Assembly: GCF_004136315.1 (NCBI RefSeq)
Contig: NZ_CP029562.1
Location: 4,859,501 to 4,923,500 of the forward strand
Length of the DNA stretch: 64,000 nucleotides
Source: Mesorhizobium sp. Pch-S
Lineage (GTDB): Bacteria; Pseudomonadota; Alphaproteobacteria; Rhizobiales; Rhizobiaceae
Reading direction: 5' to 3'
The translations under genes were made by a program, and so were the position numbers. Position 1 is the stretch's first letter. Each line of letters starts with the position of its first letter. Below, piece after piece: positions 1-9,342 of this stretch. The notes under the pieces were generated by a model. The model did not search any database and was not told where the DNA came from. It worked only from the letters and a program-made list of their open reading frames with translations.

Positions 1-56
1 TCGCCAATCAGGAAGCCATCCGGATCGAAATCTACATCCGGGACAATCTGCCATGA
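1..56 (+). CDS. LacI-family regulator, C-terminal end only
   Basis: The frame open from base 3 reads [17 protein letters not shown] and stops at 54-56. This is the typical end of a LacI/GalR-family repressor (R-I-E-x-x-x-R-x-N-L). The partial regulator at the other end of the window closes in the same style (RIRIEVLLKENL). Only 17 residues are visible, so the assignment rests on this tail and on its place immediately before a sugar operon in the same direction. If right, it is the likely local repressor of the xylA cluster. Confidence 0.55.
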   Translation, partial: ANQEAIRIEIYIRDNLP

Positions 57-136
57 GCCCCAAGACCAACGAGGCTGTCCTCCCGCAGCTTCGCGAGACG
101 AACGGGCCTTCGACCTACAAGGAGTTTCAAGAGTGA
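53..136 (+). CDS. short ORF between the LacI tail and xylA (27 aa)
   Basis: An ATG overlaps the regulator stop (ATGA at 53-56) and opens a 27-codon frame whose TGA (134-136) overlaps the GTG of xylA (GTGA). The arrangement would allow translational coupling across all three frames. There is no clear ribosome binding site before the ATG, and the peptide (starts [12 protein letters not shown]) is not recognised. It may be a linker peptide, a remnant, or a chance frame that carries the xylA ribosome site (AAGGAG at 119-124). Confidence 0.22.
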   Translation: MSPKTNEAVLPQLRETNGPSTYKEFQE

Positions 137-1443
137 GCACTGGGTTTTTCGGCGATATCGGCAAGGTGAAGTACGAAGGCCCGGATTCGACCAATCCGCT
201 TGCCTATCGCTTCTACAACAAGGACGAAGTCGTGCTCGGCAAGCGCATGGAAGACCATCTGCGTTTCGCCGTCGCGTATTGGCATTCTTTCGCCTGGCCG
301 GGCGGTGATCCTTTCGGGGGGCAGACTTTCGAGCGCCCATGGTTCGGCGACACGATGGATGCGGCCAGACTGAAAGCCGATGTGGCCTTTGAAATGTTCT
401 CGGCGCTCGGCGTGCCCTACTATTGCTTCCATGACGCCGATGTGCGGCCAGAAGGCAGGAGTTTCGCCGAGAGTGCCGCGCGCCTCGATGAAATAGCCGA
501 TGTCTTCGCGGCGAAGCAGCTGGAGACGGGCGTCCGGTTGCTCTGGGGCACGGCCAATCTGTTCTCGCACCGCCGTTATATGGCTGGTGCCGCCACCAAC
601 CCGGATCCGGACGTGTTCTATTACGCCGCCGCCACGGTCAAGAAATGCATCGACGTCACCAAGCGGCTTGGCGGCGAGAATTATGTGCTGTGGGGCGGTC
701 GAGAAGGCTACGAGACGCTGCTCAATACCGACATGAAGCGCGAACGCGAACAGGCCGGCCGCTTCCTGTCCATGGTCGTCGACTACAAGCACAGGATAGG
801 CTTCAAGGGCACCATCCTGATTGAGCCGAAGCCGCAGGAGCCGACCAAGCATCAGTACGATTACGATGTTGCGACGGTCTATGGCTTCCTGAAGGACTTC
901 GGCCTGGAGAAGGAGGTCAAGCTCAACATCGAGCAGGGCCACGCCATTCTGGCCGGTCATTCCTTCGAGCATGAGCTGGCCCTTGCCGATGCATTGGGCG
1001 TTTTCGGCTCTATCGATATGAACCGCAACGATTACCAGTCGGGCTGGGACACGGACCAGTTCCCCAACAATGTGCCGGAGATGGCGCTGGCCTACTACCA
1101 GGTCTTGAAGGCTGGCGGCTTCACCACCGGTGGTACCAATTTCGACGCCAAGCTGCGGCGCCAGTCGCTCGATCCGCAGGATCTGCTGATCGCCCATATC
1201 GGTGGCATCGATTGTTGTGCGCGTGGCCTGAAGGCCGCAGCGCGTATGATTGAGGACAAGGCGTTGTCCGCTCCGCTCGAGCAGCGTTACGGCGGCTGGG
1301 CCAGCGCCGAGGCAAAGAAGGTCCTCGCAGGCGGCACCACTCTCGAGGACCTCGCTGCCAAGGTCGTAACAGACGGCATCGAACCGGAGCCGCGCTCGGG
1401 GCGACAGGAACACCTGGAGAATATCGTCAACCGCTATGTGTAA
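133..1443 (+). CDS. xylA: Xylose isomerase
   Basis: This cytoplasmic enzyme interconverts D-xylose and D-xylulose and uses two divalent metals. The 436-residue length matches the class II family (E. coli XylA 440). Visible signatures are [11 protein letters not shown] near residues 98-108 with the catalytic His100/Asp103 pair, [17 protein letters not shown] near 228-245, [17 protein letters not shown] near 265-281 and [14 protein letters not shown] near 293-306, which supply the metal-binding Glu, His and Asp residues. The start is GTG at 133, eight bases after AAGGAG. It heads a sugar operon with an isomerase, a dehydrogenase and an ABC importer. No xylulokinase gene is in view. Confidence 0.96.
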   Translation: MSTGFFGDIGKVKYEGPDSTNPLAYRFYNKDEVVLGKRMEDHLRFAVAYWHSFAWPGGDPFGGQTFERPWFGDTMDAARLKADVAFEMFSALGVPYYCFHDADVRPEGRSFAESAARLDEIADVFAAKQLETGVRLLWGTANLFSHRRYMAGAATNPDPDVFYYAAATVKKCIDVTKRLGGENYVLWGGREGYETLLNTDMKREREQAGRFLSMVVDYKHRIGFKGTILIEPKPQEPTKHQYDYDVATVYGFLKDFGLEKEVKLNIEQGHAILAGHSFEHELALADALGVFGSIDMNRNDYQSGWDTDQFPNNVPEMALAYYQVLKAGGFTTGGTNFDAKLRRQSLDPQDLLIAHIGGIDCCARGLKAAARMIEDKALSAPLEQRYGGWASAEAKKVLAGGTTLEDLAAKVVTDGIEPEPRSGRQEHLENIVNRYV

Positions 1444-1483
1444 GCGCAGCCCGCACGCGGTTGCCTGAATTGGGAGAAGTTCG

Positions 1484-2545
1484 ATGAAAACCATCAAGGG
1501 ACCGGCCATTTTCCTGGCGCAGTTCGCTGGGGATGCGGCGCCGTTCAATTCGTTCGATGCCATCTGCAAATGGGCGGCTTCCCTTGGTTACAAGGGCGTG
1601 CAGATCCCGACCTGGGATGCGCGCTTGTTCGACCTGAAGAAAGCATCGGACTCAAAGGGATATGCCGATGAAGTGAAGGGTGTGGCTGCCAGCCACGGGC
1701 TGGAGATCACGGAGCTCTCCACGCATCTGCAGGGCCAGCTCGTAGCCGTCCATCCAGCCTATGATGCGGCCTTCGACGGTTTTGCCGCGCCGGAGGTCCG
1801 TGGCAATCCTGCTGCACGCACCGAGTGGGCGGTCGATCAGGTCAAACGGGCGATCCGTGCGTCGAAACATCTTGGCCTCAAGGCACATGCCACGTTCTCC
1901 GGCGCACTCGCCTGGCCCTATGTCTATCCCTGGCCGCAGCGACCGGCAGGTCTGGTCGAGGCCGCCTTTGATGAGCTGGCGAAGCGCTGGAGACCGTTGC
2001 TCGACTATGCCGACGAACACGGCGTCGATCTCTGCTACGAGATCCATCCGGGCGAAGACCTGCATGACGGTGTCAGCTACGAGATGTTCCTGGAGCGGGT
2101 GAACAACCATGCCCGCGCCAACCTGCTCTACGATCCGTCGCACTTCGTGCTGCAGCAACTCGACTATCTCGACTACATCGACATCTATCATGAGCGCATC
2201 AAGGCCTTCCATGTGAAGGATGCCGAGTTCAATCCGACCGGCCGTCAGGGCGTCTATGGCGGCTTCCAGAGCTGGGTCGACCGGGCCGGGCGCTTCCGCT
2301 CGCTGGGGGACGGCCAGGTCGATTTCGGCGGCATCTTCTCCAAGCTTACCGCCTACGATTTCGATTCCTGGGCGGTGCTGGAATGGGAATGCGCGCTCAA
2401 GCATCCCGAGGACGGTGCGCGCGAAGGCGCTGAATTCATCAAGCATCACATCATCCGCGTGACCGAGCATGCCTTCGACGATTTTGCCGGTGCGGGCACC
2501 GACGACGCCGCGAACCGCAAGATGCTGGGGCTGGACAGGAGTTGA
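1484..2545 (+). CDS. Sugar phosphate isomerase/epimerase (TIM barrel)
   Basis: A 353-residue member of the AP-endonuclease-2-like xylose-isomerase superfamily (IolE/YcjR type), made of repeated beta-alpha units with metal-ligand motifs: YEIHPGEDLHDG near 183-194, LLYDPSHFVLQ near 209-219, KAFHVKDAEF near 242-251 and LEWECALKHPEDGA near 296-310. Such enzymes isomerise or epimerise free sugars, inosose or 3-keto sugars. It starts 40 bases after xylA behind GGGAGAAG. Next to a Gfo/Idh/MocA dehydrogenase the usual pairing is oxidation then isomerisation of a sugar or cyclitol. The exact substrate cannot be read from sequence. Confidence 0.85.
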   Translation: MKTIKGPAIFLAQFAGDAAPFNSFDAICKWAASLGYKGVQIPTWDARLFDLKKASDSKGYADEVKGVAASHGLEITELSTHLQGQLVAVHPAYDAAFDGFAAPEVRGNPAARTEWAVDQVKRAIRASKHLGLKAHATFSGALAWPYVYPWPQRPAGLVEAAFDELAKRWRPLLDYADEHGVDLCYEIHPGEDLHDGVSYEMFLERVNNHARANLLYDPSHFVLQQLDYLDYIDIYHERIKAFHVKDAEFNPTGRQGVYGGFQSWVDRAGRFRSLGDGQVDFGGIFSKLTAYDFDSWAVLEWECALKHPEDGAREGAEFIKHHIIRVTEHAFDDFAGAGTDDAANRKMLGLDRS

Positions 2546-2547
2546 TC

Positions 2548-3723
2548 ATGGCGATCGAAGGCAGCAAGCAGGAAACGCAGAGCGACCGCATCCGGCTCGG
2601 CATGGTCGGAGGCGGGCAGGGCGCGTTCATCGGCGCAGTACATCGCATTGCCGCACGCATCGACGATCAGTTCGATCTGGTTGCCGGCGCGCTCTCTTCC
2701 GATCCGGCGCGTGCGAGAGCCTCGGCACTCGATCTCGGTATAGCGGCGGACCGTGCCTATGGCTCCTTCGAGGATATGGCCAAGGCCGAGGCAGCACGAC
2801 TGGACGGCATCGAAGCCGTTTCAATCGTCACGCCGAACCATATGCACGCGCCGGCCGCGAAGGCGTTCCTGGAAGCGGGCATCCACGTGATCTGCGACAA
2901 GCCGATCACGACAACGGTCGCCGAAGCGCAGGGACTGGTTGATCTGGTTAAGAAGACCGGAAAGGTCTTCGTGCTGACTCACAACTACACCGGCTATCCG
3001 ATGATCCGGCAGGCCCGCGCCATGGTTGCTGCCGGTGAACTGGGCGACATCCGACTGGTGCAGGTGGAGTATCCGCAGGACTGGCTGACCGAACGTGCGG
3101 AGCTTGCAGGTTCGAAGCAGGCGGAATGGCGCACCGACCCCAAACGCTCCGGTGCGGGAGGCGCGATCGGCGATATCGGCACCCATGCCTACAATCTCGC
3201 CGCCTTCGTCACCGGTCTGGAGACGGACGAACTCCTGGCGCAGCTGACGGCTTTCGTACCCGGCCGATTGCTCGATGACGACGTGCAGATCCTGCTCCGC
3301 TACAAGGGCGGCGCGCGTGGCATGCTGTGGGCCAGCCAGGTCGCCGTTGGCCACGAGAACGGGCTGAAACTGCGTGTCTACGGTACCAAGGGCGGCCTCG
3401 AATGGGTTCAGGCCGATCCGAACTATCTCTGGTTCACCCGGTTCGGCCAGCCGAAGCAGCTTTTCACCCGCGGCGGCAATGGCGCATGGGCCGAGGCGAC
3501 ACGGGTGACGCGCGTTCCAGGTGGCCATCCTGAAGGGTATCTCGAGGGCTTTGCCACGATCTATGCCGAAGCCGCGCGCGCCATACGCGCGGCCCGCACC
3601 GGAGAAAGGCCAGATGCCGATGTGATCTATCCGACCGTCGAGGACGGCTTGAAAGGCATGCAGTTCATCGAGGCTGCCGTCGCTTCGTCGAAAGGCGGCA
3701 ATGTGTGGACGAAGGTGGGATGA
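2548..3723 (+). CDS. Gfo/Idh/MocA-family sugar dehydrogenase
   Basis: A 391-residue NAD(P)-dependent oxidoreductase. The N-terminal Rossmann fold has the nucleotide loop MVGGGQGAFIG near residues 15-25. The family motif ICDKPITTT (usually EKP) lies near 114-122, and a C-terminal alpha/beta substrate domain follows with GGAIGDIGTHAYNLA near 206-220, carrying the catalytic Asp and His. The chosen start is ATG 2548, six bases after ACAGGAG; a TTG six bases earlier is less likely. It probably oxidises a sugar or polyol brought in by the downstream transporter. The pairing with an IolE-like isomerase suggests a keto-sugar or cyclitol step. Confidence 0.88.
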   Translation: MAIEGSKQETQSDRIRLGMVGGGQGAFIGAVHRIAARIDDQFDLVAGALSSDPARARASALDLGIAADRAYGSFEDMAKAEAARLDGIEAVSIVTPNHMHAPAAKAFLEAGIHVICDKPITTTVAEAQGLVDLVKKTGKVFVLTHNYTGYPMIRQARAMVAAGELGDIRLVQVEYPQDWLTERAELAGSKQAEWRTDPKRSGAGGAIGDIGTHAYNLAAFVTGLETDELLAQLTAFVPGRLLDDDVQILLRYKGGARGMLWASQVAVGHENGLKLRVYGTKGGLEWVQADPNYLWFTRFGQPKQLFTRGGNGAWAEATRVTRVPGGHPEGYLEGFATIYAEAARAIRAARTGERPDADVIYPTVEDGLKGMQFIEAAVASSKGGNVWTKVG

Positions 3724-5255
3724 GCCCGACACCTTCACCTGTACAGGCCGATGGCACCGTTCCGCTGCTCACCGTTGCGGGGCTCTCGAAGTCGTTTGGT
3801 CCCGTGCAGGTGTTGAAAGGGATCGACCTTGCGGTCGAGGCAGGCCAGGTGCACGCGATTATCGGCGAGAATGGTGCCGGCAAATCGACCTTGATGAAGA
3901 TCCTGTCCGGTCATCTGCAGCCAACGGAGGGCGAGATCACGATCGACGGTCAGCCGGTGGTGTTCTCCGGGCCGGTCGACGCCGAGCATCGCGGTATCGT
4001 CCTGGTGCATCAGGAGATCCTGCTGGCACCGGACCTGACTGTCGCCCAGAACGTGTATCTCGGGCGCGAGATCGCCAGGGGCCTCGTCGTAGACGACAAG
4101 GCGATGAACGATGGCGCACGGAAAGCCATCCGCGAGCTCGGCGGCGATATAGATCCCACCGTCACGGTGGGGCGGCTGTCGATCGCACAGCGTCAACTGG
4201 TGCAGATCGCGCGCTCGTTGCTGGTGCCGCACCGGATCGTCATCTTCGACGAGCCGACCGCGTCTCTGACACCGGTGGAGACGGAGGCGCTGCTCAAGGT
4301 CATTGCCGATATCCGCGCCAGGGGCACGGCCGTTCTCTATATTTCGCACCGTCTGCCGGAAGTGAAGCAGATCGCCGACAAGGTAACCGTGCTGCGCGAC
4401 GGACGTCTGGTCACGACGCGCGACGCGGCCGAAGTCGAACCCGTCGACATGGCCAGGCTGATGGTCGGCCGCGACGTGGCCAAGCTTTATCCGGATCGGG
4501 CGACCGCGGGCGCGCGTGAGGTCGTGCTCGAGGTCGAGGATATGTCCGTGCCAGGCTATGCCGAGCACGCTTCCTTCCAGTTGCGCAAAGGCGAGATATT
4601 GGGGTTCGCCGGTCTCGTCGGTGCCGGCCGTACGGAACTGATGGAGGGCATGGTTGGCTTGCGGCCAGCATACGGAACCGTTCGCCTTGCCGGAAAGCCG
4701 GTCAGCTTTGCCAATGTGCATGACAGCCTGAAGGCCGGCATTGCCTACCTTTCCGAAGACCGCAAGGGCAAGGGCCTGCTGCTTGCCAAGGATCTCAGGG
4801 TCAATCTCACTCTGGCTTCGCTCGGACGTTTCGTGCGTTGGGGGCAGGTGGACCGTGCACGGGAGCGCGAGGCGCTCGACAAGGCAATTTCCGAATTCGA
4901 CATCCGCACCGGCAGCAAGGATCTGCTGGCCGGCCAACTGTCCGGCGGCAACCAGCAGAAACTGCTGCTTGCCAAGATGATGATGCTGGATCCGTCGATC
5001 GTCATCATCGACGAGCCGACGCGCGGCATCGACATCGGCACCAAGCAGCAGATCTACAAATTCATTGCCGGGCTGGCGGCAGAAGGCCGGTCCATCATCG
5101 TGGTTTCGTCCGAGATGCCGGAGTTGATCGGCCTGTGCGACCGCATCCTGGTGATGCGGACCGGCCATATCGTCGGCGAAGTGGCCGGCGATCACATGAA
5201 TGAAAACGAGATCGTCGTGCTGGCAACCGGCGTGCAAGCGGGAGAGGCCGCCTGA
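3720..5255 (+). CDS. Sugar ABC transporter ATP-binding protein (RbsA/MglA type)
   Basis: A 511-residue double ATPase of the carbohydrate uptake 2 family. The first half has an intact Walker A (IIGENGAGKSTLM), the signature region LSIAQRQ and Walker B VIFDEPTASLTP. The second half has a degenerate P-loop (GLVGAGRTELMEG) but a canonical LSGGNQQK signature and IIDEPTRGIDIG, the asymmetry known for RbsA, MglA and XylG. The ATG at 3720 overlaps the stop of the dehydrogenase. It energises the permease that follows. Pentoses, galactose, inositol and rhizopine-like compounds are transported by this class. Confidence 0.93.
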   Translation: MSPTPSPVQADGTVPLLTVAGLSKSFGPVQVLKGIDLAVEAGQVHAIIGENGAGKSTLMKILSGHLQPTEGEITIDGQPVVFSGPVDAEHRGIVLVHQEILLAPDLTVAQNVYLGREIARGLVVDDKAMNDGARKAIRELGGDIDPTVTVGRLSIAQRQLVQIARSLLVPHRIVIFDEPTASLTPVETEALLKVIADIRARGTAVLYISHRLPEVKQIADKVTVLRDGRLVTTRDAAEVEPVDMARLMVGRDVAKLYPDRATAGAREVVLEVEDMSVPGYAEHASFQLRKGEILGFAGLVGAGRTELMEGMVGLRPAYGTVRLAGKPVSFANVHDSLKAGIAYLSEDRKGKGLLLAKDLRVNLTLASLGRFVRWGQVDRAREREALDKAISEFDIRTGSKDLLAGQLSGGNQQKLLLAKMMMLDPSIVIIDEPTRGIDIGTKQQIYKFIAGLAAEGRSIIVVSSEMPELIGLCDRILVMRTGHIVGEVAGDHMNENEIVVLATGVQAGEAA

Positions 5256-5283
5256 TGCGCGGCATGCTTTGGGCGGGGGAAGA

Positions 5284-6288
5284 ATGACCGAAACGGCACC
5301 AGCAACGGCAAAAGCGAAACGATCCTGGAAGGACGTGGACCTGCGGGCAGTGGCACCCTTCGTGGCGCTGGCACTTCTGCTCGTGCTTGGCGCCTTCGCC
5401 AACCCGAATTTCATCAGCGTCGACAATCTGCTCAATGTGCTGACGCGCAGCGCCTTCATCGCGATCATCGCGGTGGGAGCGACCTTCGTCATCTCGGCAG
5501 GCGGGCTGGACCTTTCAGTTGGTTCCATGGTGGCCTTCGTGGCGAGCCTTACCATCCTGTTCATGAACAGTGGTGCGGTCAGCGATCCGATGATGACGAT
5601 CGTGGCGGCGGCGCTGCTTGCGCTTGCGATCGGGGCTGCCTGCGGACTGGCCAATGGCCTGATCACCACCGTTGGACGGATCGAACCGTTCATCGCGACG
5701 CTGGGCACGATGGGCATTTATCGCGGACTGACCACCTGGCTGTCGCAAGGCGGGGCGATCACACTGCGCAATCCGGACGTGCAGTCGCTTTATCGGCCGG
5801 TCTATTTCGGGGAGATTTTCGGCGTGCCGTTCCCGATCTATGTGATCGTCATCACCGCCGCGATCGGCGCTTTCGTGTTCTATCGCACGCGTTATGGCCG
5901 CCATGTCGTTGCGGTCGGCTCCAATGAGGATGTGGCGCATTATTCCGGCATCCCGGTCAGCCGCGTGCGCACGCTTACCTACGTGATCCAGGGGCTATGC
6001 GTGGCCGTGGCCTGCCTGATCTACATTCCCCGGCTCGGCTCCACGTCCGCGACCACCGGCCTGATGTGGGAACTGCAGGCGATCACCGCGGTGGTGGTCG
6101 GCGGCACGGCGTTGCGCGGCGGGGTTGGGCGCATCTGGGGCACGATCTGCGGCGCCTTCATCCTGGAAATCGTCGGCAACATCATGCTGCTTTCGAACTT
6201 TGTCAGCGAGTACCTGCTCGGGGCCATCCAGGGCGCGATCATCATCATCGCCATGCTCGTTCAACGCTCACTGGTGAGGAAAACCTGA
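5284..6288 (+). CDS. Sugar ABC transporter permease (RbsC type)
   Basis: A 334-residue inner-membrane protein with about ten hydrophobic segments and family motifs near NPNFISVDNLLNVL, TFVISAGGLDLSVGSMVA and FIATLGTMGIYRGL. It belongs to the branched-chain/ribose-type permease family and forms the channel partner of the upstream double ATPase. The ATG at 5284 follows GGCGGGGGAAG; earlier in-frame starts would lie inside the ATPase gene. A 10-codon frame (5255-5287) bridges the ATPase stop to this start by two ATGA overlaps and may simply pass ribosomes on. Same operon as the isomerase and dehydrogenase. Confidence 0.92.
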   Translation: MTETAPATAKAKRSWKDVDLRAVAPFVALALLLVLGAFANPNFISVDNLLNVLTRSAFIAIIAVGATFVISAGGLDLSVGSMVAFVASLTILFMNSGAVSDPMMTIVAAALLALAIGAACGLANGLITTVGRIEPFIATLGTMGIYRGLTTWLSQGGAITLRNPDVQSLYRPVYFGEIFGVPFPIYVIVITAAIGAFVFYRTRYGRHVVAVGSNEDVAHYSGIPVSRVRTLTYVIQGLCVAVACLIYIPRLGSTSATTGLMWELQAITAVVVGGTALRGGVGRIWGTICGAFILEIVGNIMLLSNFVSEYLLGAIQGAIIIIAMLVQRSLVRKT

Positions 6289-6355
6289 AACGGGGCCGGG
6301 TCCTCGGGTCGCCCGGCCACTGATTGACCAGACCTGCAAGCATAGGGAGGAAACA

Positions 6356-7303
6356 ATGCGAAAACGACTAATCGGAGTGGCGGCAGTCGCCATGGTGGCG
6401 CTGATGAGCGTTGCCCAGGCGCAGGACAAGAAGACGATCGGCGTCTCGATCCCGGCAGCCGACCATGGCTGGACTGCCGGCGTGGTGTTTCATGCCGAAC
6501 GTGTCGCCAAGAAGCTGATGGAAGAGCATCCGGGCCTCAACGTCATCGTCAAGACGTCACCCGACGCTGCCAGCCAGGCGAATGCCGTACAGGACCTGGA
6601 GACACAGGGCATCGATGCGCTGGTGATCCTGCCGTCCGATCCGGATCCGCTGGTCAATGCCATCAAGGAAGTGAAGGACAAGGGCAAGTTCGTGGCGCTT
6701 GTCGACCGGGCTCCGTCCAGCAACGACAACTCCGTGCGCGATCTCTACGTCGCCGGCAACAATCCGGCACTCGGCGAAGTGGCCGGCAAGTACATTGCCG
6801 AAAAGACGCCGGAAGCAGAAGTCGTCATCATCCGCGGCCTGCCGATCCCGATCGACCAGCAGCGCCAGGACGGTTTCGACAAGGGTATCGCCGGCTCGAA
6901 GGTCAAGGTTCTGGACCGCCAGTTCGGCAACTGGAACCGTGACGATGCCTTCAAGGTCATGCAGGACTACCTGACCAAATATCCGAAGATCGATGTGGTC
7001 TGGTGCCAGGACGACGACATGGCGGTCGGCGTGCTGCAGGCCATCGAGCAGGCAAAACGCACCGACATCCAGTATGTCGTGGCCGGTGCCGGCTCGAAGG
7101 ACATGATCAAGAAGGTCATGGACGGCGACAAGATGATCCCGGTCGACGTGCTCTATCCGCCGGCCATGGTCGGCACCGCGATGGAACTGACTGCGGCGGC
7201 GCTAATCGACCAGGTACCCGTCAGCGGCAACTACATTCTCGACGCGACGCTGATCACCCCGGAAAATGCCAAGAACTTCTATTTCCCGGATTCGCCATTC
7301 TGA
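6356..7303 (+). CDS. Periplasmic sugar-binding protein (RbsB type)
   Basis: A 315-residue periplasmic binding protein fold I (Peripla_BP_4) lipid-free receptor. It has a clear Sec signal peptide, cleaved after about residue 22 (VAQA-Q). The mature protein begins KKTIGVSIPAADHGWTAG and carries ALVILPSDPDPL, NNPALGEVAGKYIAEK and VWCQDDDMAVGVLQAIEQA, which frame the two lobes and hinge. It follows the permease by 67 bases behind AGGGAGGAAAC and closes the operon. The ligand is probably a monosaccharide or polyol consistent with xylA and the dehydrogenase, but the pocket residues do not settle it. Confidence 0.9.
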   Translation: MRKRLIGVAAVAMVALMSVAQAQDKKTIGVSIPAADHGWTAGVVFHAERVAKKLMEEHPGLNVIVKTSPDAASQANAVQDLETQGIDALVILPSDPDPLVNAIKEVKDKGKFVALVDRAPSSNDNSVRDLYVAGNNPALGEVAGKYIAEKTPEAEVVIIRGLPIPIDQQRQDGFDKGIAGSKVKVLDRQFGNWNRDDAFKVMQDYLTKYPKIDVVWCQDDDMAVGVLQAIEQAKRTDIQYVVAGAGSKDMIKKVMDGDKMIPVDVLYPPAMVGTAMELTAAALIDQVPVSGNYILDATLITPENAKNFYFPDSPF

Positions 7304-7339
7304 GCGAAGCAATCGCTCGTCATGAGGCGGGGGAAGGAG

Positions 7340-7370
7340 GCGGTCCGGCTAATTTAGCTGGGCCGCTTCT
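7340..7370 (+). terminator. intrinsic terminator of the sugar operon
   Basis: Bases 7340-7350 pair with 7356-7366 (11 base pairs including two G-U) around the loop AATTT, followed by TTCT. It sits 37 bases after the binding-protein stop, where the operon should end. The U-tract is short, so termination may be partial. Confidence 0.65.
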
Positions 7371-7556
7371 GTGTCCTCAAATCAGCTTCCGCAGCGTAAA
7401 AGAGCAAGCATTCCAGCGTGATGCTATCTCAAACCCTGTCTGCAAGGCTTGACTTGCGACGAACTGCAACCGAAGGTTTGCCTCGGTGTGGAGAATCCGG
7501 TTTCGACCGGTCGTTGTCTCACCGGACAGACATGGCTCCGATGAGGGGAATTCCTG

Positions 7557-7868
7557 ATGAGCGATTATCTTGCAGACGTGAAGAAGTATGACGCCGGCGC
7601 CAACGCTGATGTCGTCGACAAGATCGTGAAGCACCTGGGCATCGCGCTCAGGAACCGCGACTCCTCGCTGGTGTCCTGCACCGATCCGGAAGAATTGAAG
7701 CGCGTGCGCGACAGCTGGGTCGGCAAGAAGCTCGGCGTTGCCGATGCCGCCAAGGCCGACGCTGCGATCGAGAAGACCTGCAAGGCGATGAGCGCGGACA
7801 ACACCAAGAACCGGGTGACTTTCTACTATCTGGTCGCCAAGGATCTCGGCAAGCTCGGCTCGCTCTGA
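7557..7868 (+). CDS. DUF2853 family protein
   Basis: A 103-residue soluble, mostly helical protein beginning MSDYLADVKKYD and containing LRNRDSSLVSCTDPEELKRV and KNRVTFYYLVAKDLGKL, which I recognise as the DUF2853 family of alphaproteobacteria. Its function is unknown. It has a good ribosome site (GGGGAATTCC region before ATG 7557) and stands alone between the sugar operon terminator and thyA. A GC-rich hairpin (7903-7924, TCCGGCGC with GCGCCGGA) follows it but lacks a U-tract. Confidence 0.8.
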   Translation: MSDYLADVKKYDAGANADVVDKIVKHLGIALRNRDSSLVSCTDPEELKRVRDSWVGKKLGVADAAKADAAIEKTCKAMSADNTKNRVTFYYLVAKDLGKLGSL

Positions 7869-8018
7869 GCTTTCCAGCTTCCTGCACTGTTTGACGATAC
7901 CCTCCGGCGCGCTCCTGCGCCGGAATGCTGTGGTTTGGTCTATCAGGCCAATAGCCTGACAAGCATTGGCCGGGTATGATCGCGGCCAACGCCAATACCG
8001 CGAATCAGGGCGATAGCG

Positions 8019-8813
8019 ATGCGCCAATATCTTGATCTGCTTAGCCATGTCCTGGAGAACGGCACCGACCGGGGTGACCGCACGGGTACGGGAACGCGCT
8101 CGGTGTTCGGCTACCAGATGCGCTATGACCTGGGGCAGGGCTTCCCTGTGCTGACCACCAAGAAGCTGCACCTCAAGTCGATCATCCACGAGTTGCTGTG
8201 GTTCCTGGCCGGCGACACCAACATCAAATATCTCAACGACAACGGCGTCTCCATCTGGGACGAGTGGGCCGACGCCAACGGCGATCTCGGTCCGGTATAC
8301 GGAAAGCAGTGGCGCTCCTGGCCCGATGCGCAGGGCGGCACGATCGACCAGATCGAAAATCTGCTGCGCGAGATCCGCTGCAATCCATATTCGCGGCGGC
8401 TCATCGTTTCGGCATGGAATCCTGCGGAAGTGGAACAGATGGCGCTGCCGCCCTGCCACTGTCTGTTCCAGTTCTATGTTTCGGACGGACGATTGTCCTG
8501 CCAGCTTTACCAGCGCTCGGCTGACATCTTCCTCGGCGTGCCGTTCAACATCGCTTCCTATGCGCTGCTGACCATGATGGTGGCGCAGGTGACCGGGCTG
8601 AGACCGGGCGACTTCGTGCACACGCTGGGCGACGCGCACATCTATTCAAACCATTTCGAACAGGCGCACGAACAGCTTCGCCGCCAGCCGAAGACGTTGC
8701 CGACGATGTGGATCAATCCGGAGGTGAAAGACCTCTTTGCTTTCCGCTTCGATGATTTCCGCCTGGAAAACTACGTCGCCGATGCGACGATCAAGGCGCC
8801 GATCGCGGTTTGA
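8019..8813 (+). CDS. thyA: Thymidylate synthase
   Basis: Cytoplasmic enzyme that methylates dUMP to dTMP with 5,10-methylenetetrahydrofolate, giving dihydrofolate. At 264 residues it equals the E. coli ThyA length. Visible hallmarks are [11 protein letters not shown] near 20-30, the active-site cysteine in [12 protein letters not shown] near 144-155, and [20 protein letters not shown] near 165-185 with the dUMP-binding Arg/Ser. Dihydrofolate reductase (folA) is 6 kb downstream on the same strand. In many Rhizobiales the two are near neighbours; here the molybdenum and cobF block lies between them. Confidence 0.97.
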   Translation: MRQYLDLLSHVLENGTDRGDRTGTGTRSVFGYQMRYDLGQGFPVLTTKKLHLKSIIHELLWFLAGDTNIKYLNDNGVSIWDEWADANGDLGPVYGKQWRSWPDAQGGTIDQIENLLREIRCNPYSRRLIVSAWNPAEVEQMALPPCHCLFQFYVSDGRLSCQLYQRSADIFLGVPFNIASYALLTMMVAQVTGLRPGDFVHTLGDAHIYSNHFEQAHEQLRRQPKTLPTMWINPEVKDLFAFRFDDFRLENYVADATIKAPIAV

Positions 8814-8820
8814 TGTTCCG

Positions 8821-8840
8821 GCCGGAAAAACGTTTCCGGC
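8821..8840. terminator. hairpin between convergent thyA and trmO-like gene
   Basis: GCCGGAAA (8821-8828) and TTTCCGGC (8833-8840) form a perfect 8-bp stem around AACG, centred in the 36-base gap between two converging genes. The U-tract is weak on both strands, so this is a likely but unproven bidirectional terminator. Confidence 0.42.
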
Positions 8841-8849
8841 GATCCCAAT

Positions 8850-9338
8850 TCAACCGACTTCGAAATCGCCCGGCTGGGGCGGCGCAATTGGGTTGAACAG
8901 CGCGCGATCCGGCTTCAGGTCGAGCAGCGGTGTCCCGTCCAGGCAGTCCAGACCGCGCACCAGCAGGATCGAGCCTTCGACACCGACCAGCGTGACGATG
9001 GAGGTGCCGATCGGGTTTGGCCTGACCGGCGAGCGCAGGGCAAACGTGCCACGCGCGGAACCATCATTGGCAGGGCTTTGGCGGACCAGATCGCGCCGCG
9101 ACAGATGCAGCCAGTAGAGCACTTCGAGGCGTTCGAACTGTTCGATGCCGGCAAGCGCCTCGCGCCACAGCGGAAAGATCTCGATGCGGCAGATCGGGCC
9201 GTCGGCGCGACCCTGGCGCGGCGCCATCAGCCGCGAGACCCACGGCGTGCGGATCGTGCCGATGAAGACGAGGCCGGCGTCCGTCGGCGCTGGCGCGTCG
9301 ACGGCGATCTCTCCCTGGCGGATTTCGTTCTCGCGCAC
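8850..9338 (-). CDS. TrmO/TsaA-like tRNA methyltransferase family protein
   Basis: A 162-residue protein of the TsaA (YaeB/VirR, UPF0066) family. E. coli TrmO uses SAM to N6-methylate t6A37 in threonine tRNA. Family motifs are [11 protein letters not shown] near 22-32, [20 protein letters not shown] near 59-78, and the signature [14 protein letters not shown] near 100-113, followed by [17 protein letters not shown]. It covers the catalytic beta-barrel core but is shorter than E. coli TrmO (235), lacking its C-terminal part. The start is taken as GTG 9338, just after the stop of the Mop gene (4-base gap), so the two are one transcript, probably molybdate-controlled. Confidence 0.75.
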   Translation of the reverse strand: MRENEIRQGEIAVDAPAPTDAGLVFIGTIRTPWVSRLMAPRQGRADGPICRIEIFPLWREALAGIEQFERLEVLYWLHLSRRDLVRQSPANDGSARGTFALRSPVRPNPIGTSIVTLVGVEGSILLVRGLDCLDGTPLLDLKPDRALFNPIAPPQPGDFEVG

Positions 9339-9342
9339 CAAG

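Noticed and set aside
127..1569. Long open frame on the minus strand (480 codons) opposite xylA
   Set aside because: It is antisense to a certain xylA gene, and its composition follows the codon bias of the other strand; no family is recognised.
5255..5287. Ten-codon frame MRGMLWAGEE bridging ATPase and permease by two ATGA overlaps
   Set aside because: Too short to support as a gene; probably a chance frame or a simple coupling device. Mentioned in the permease entry.
3735..5717. 660-codon open frame on the minus strand
   Set aside because: It lies opposite the ABC ATPase and permease genes, which have unmistakable motifs; this is a GC-rich antisense artefact.
7903..7924. GC-rich hairpin TCCGGCGC/GCGCCGGA after the DUF2853 gene
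   Set aside because: No U-tract and 35 bases past the stop; not strong enough to list as a terminator.
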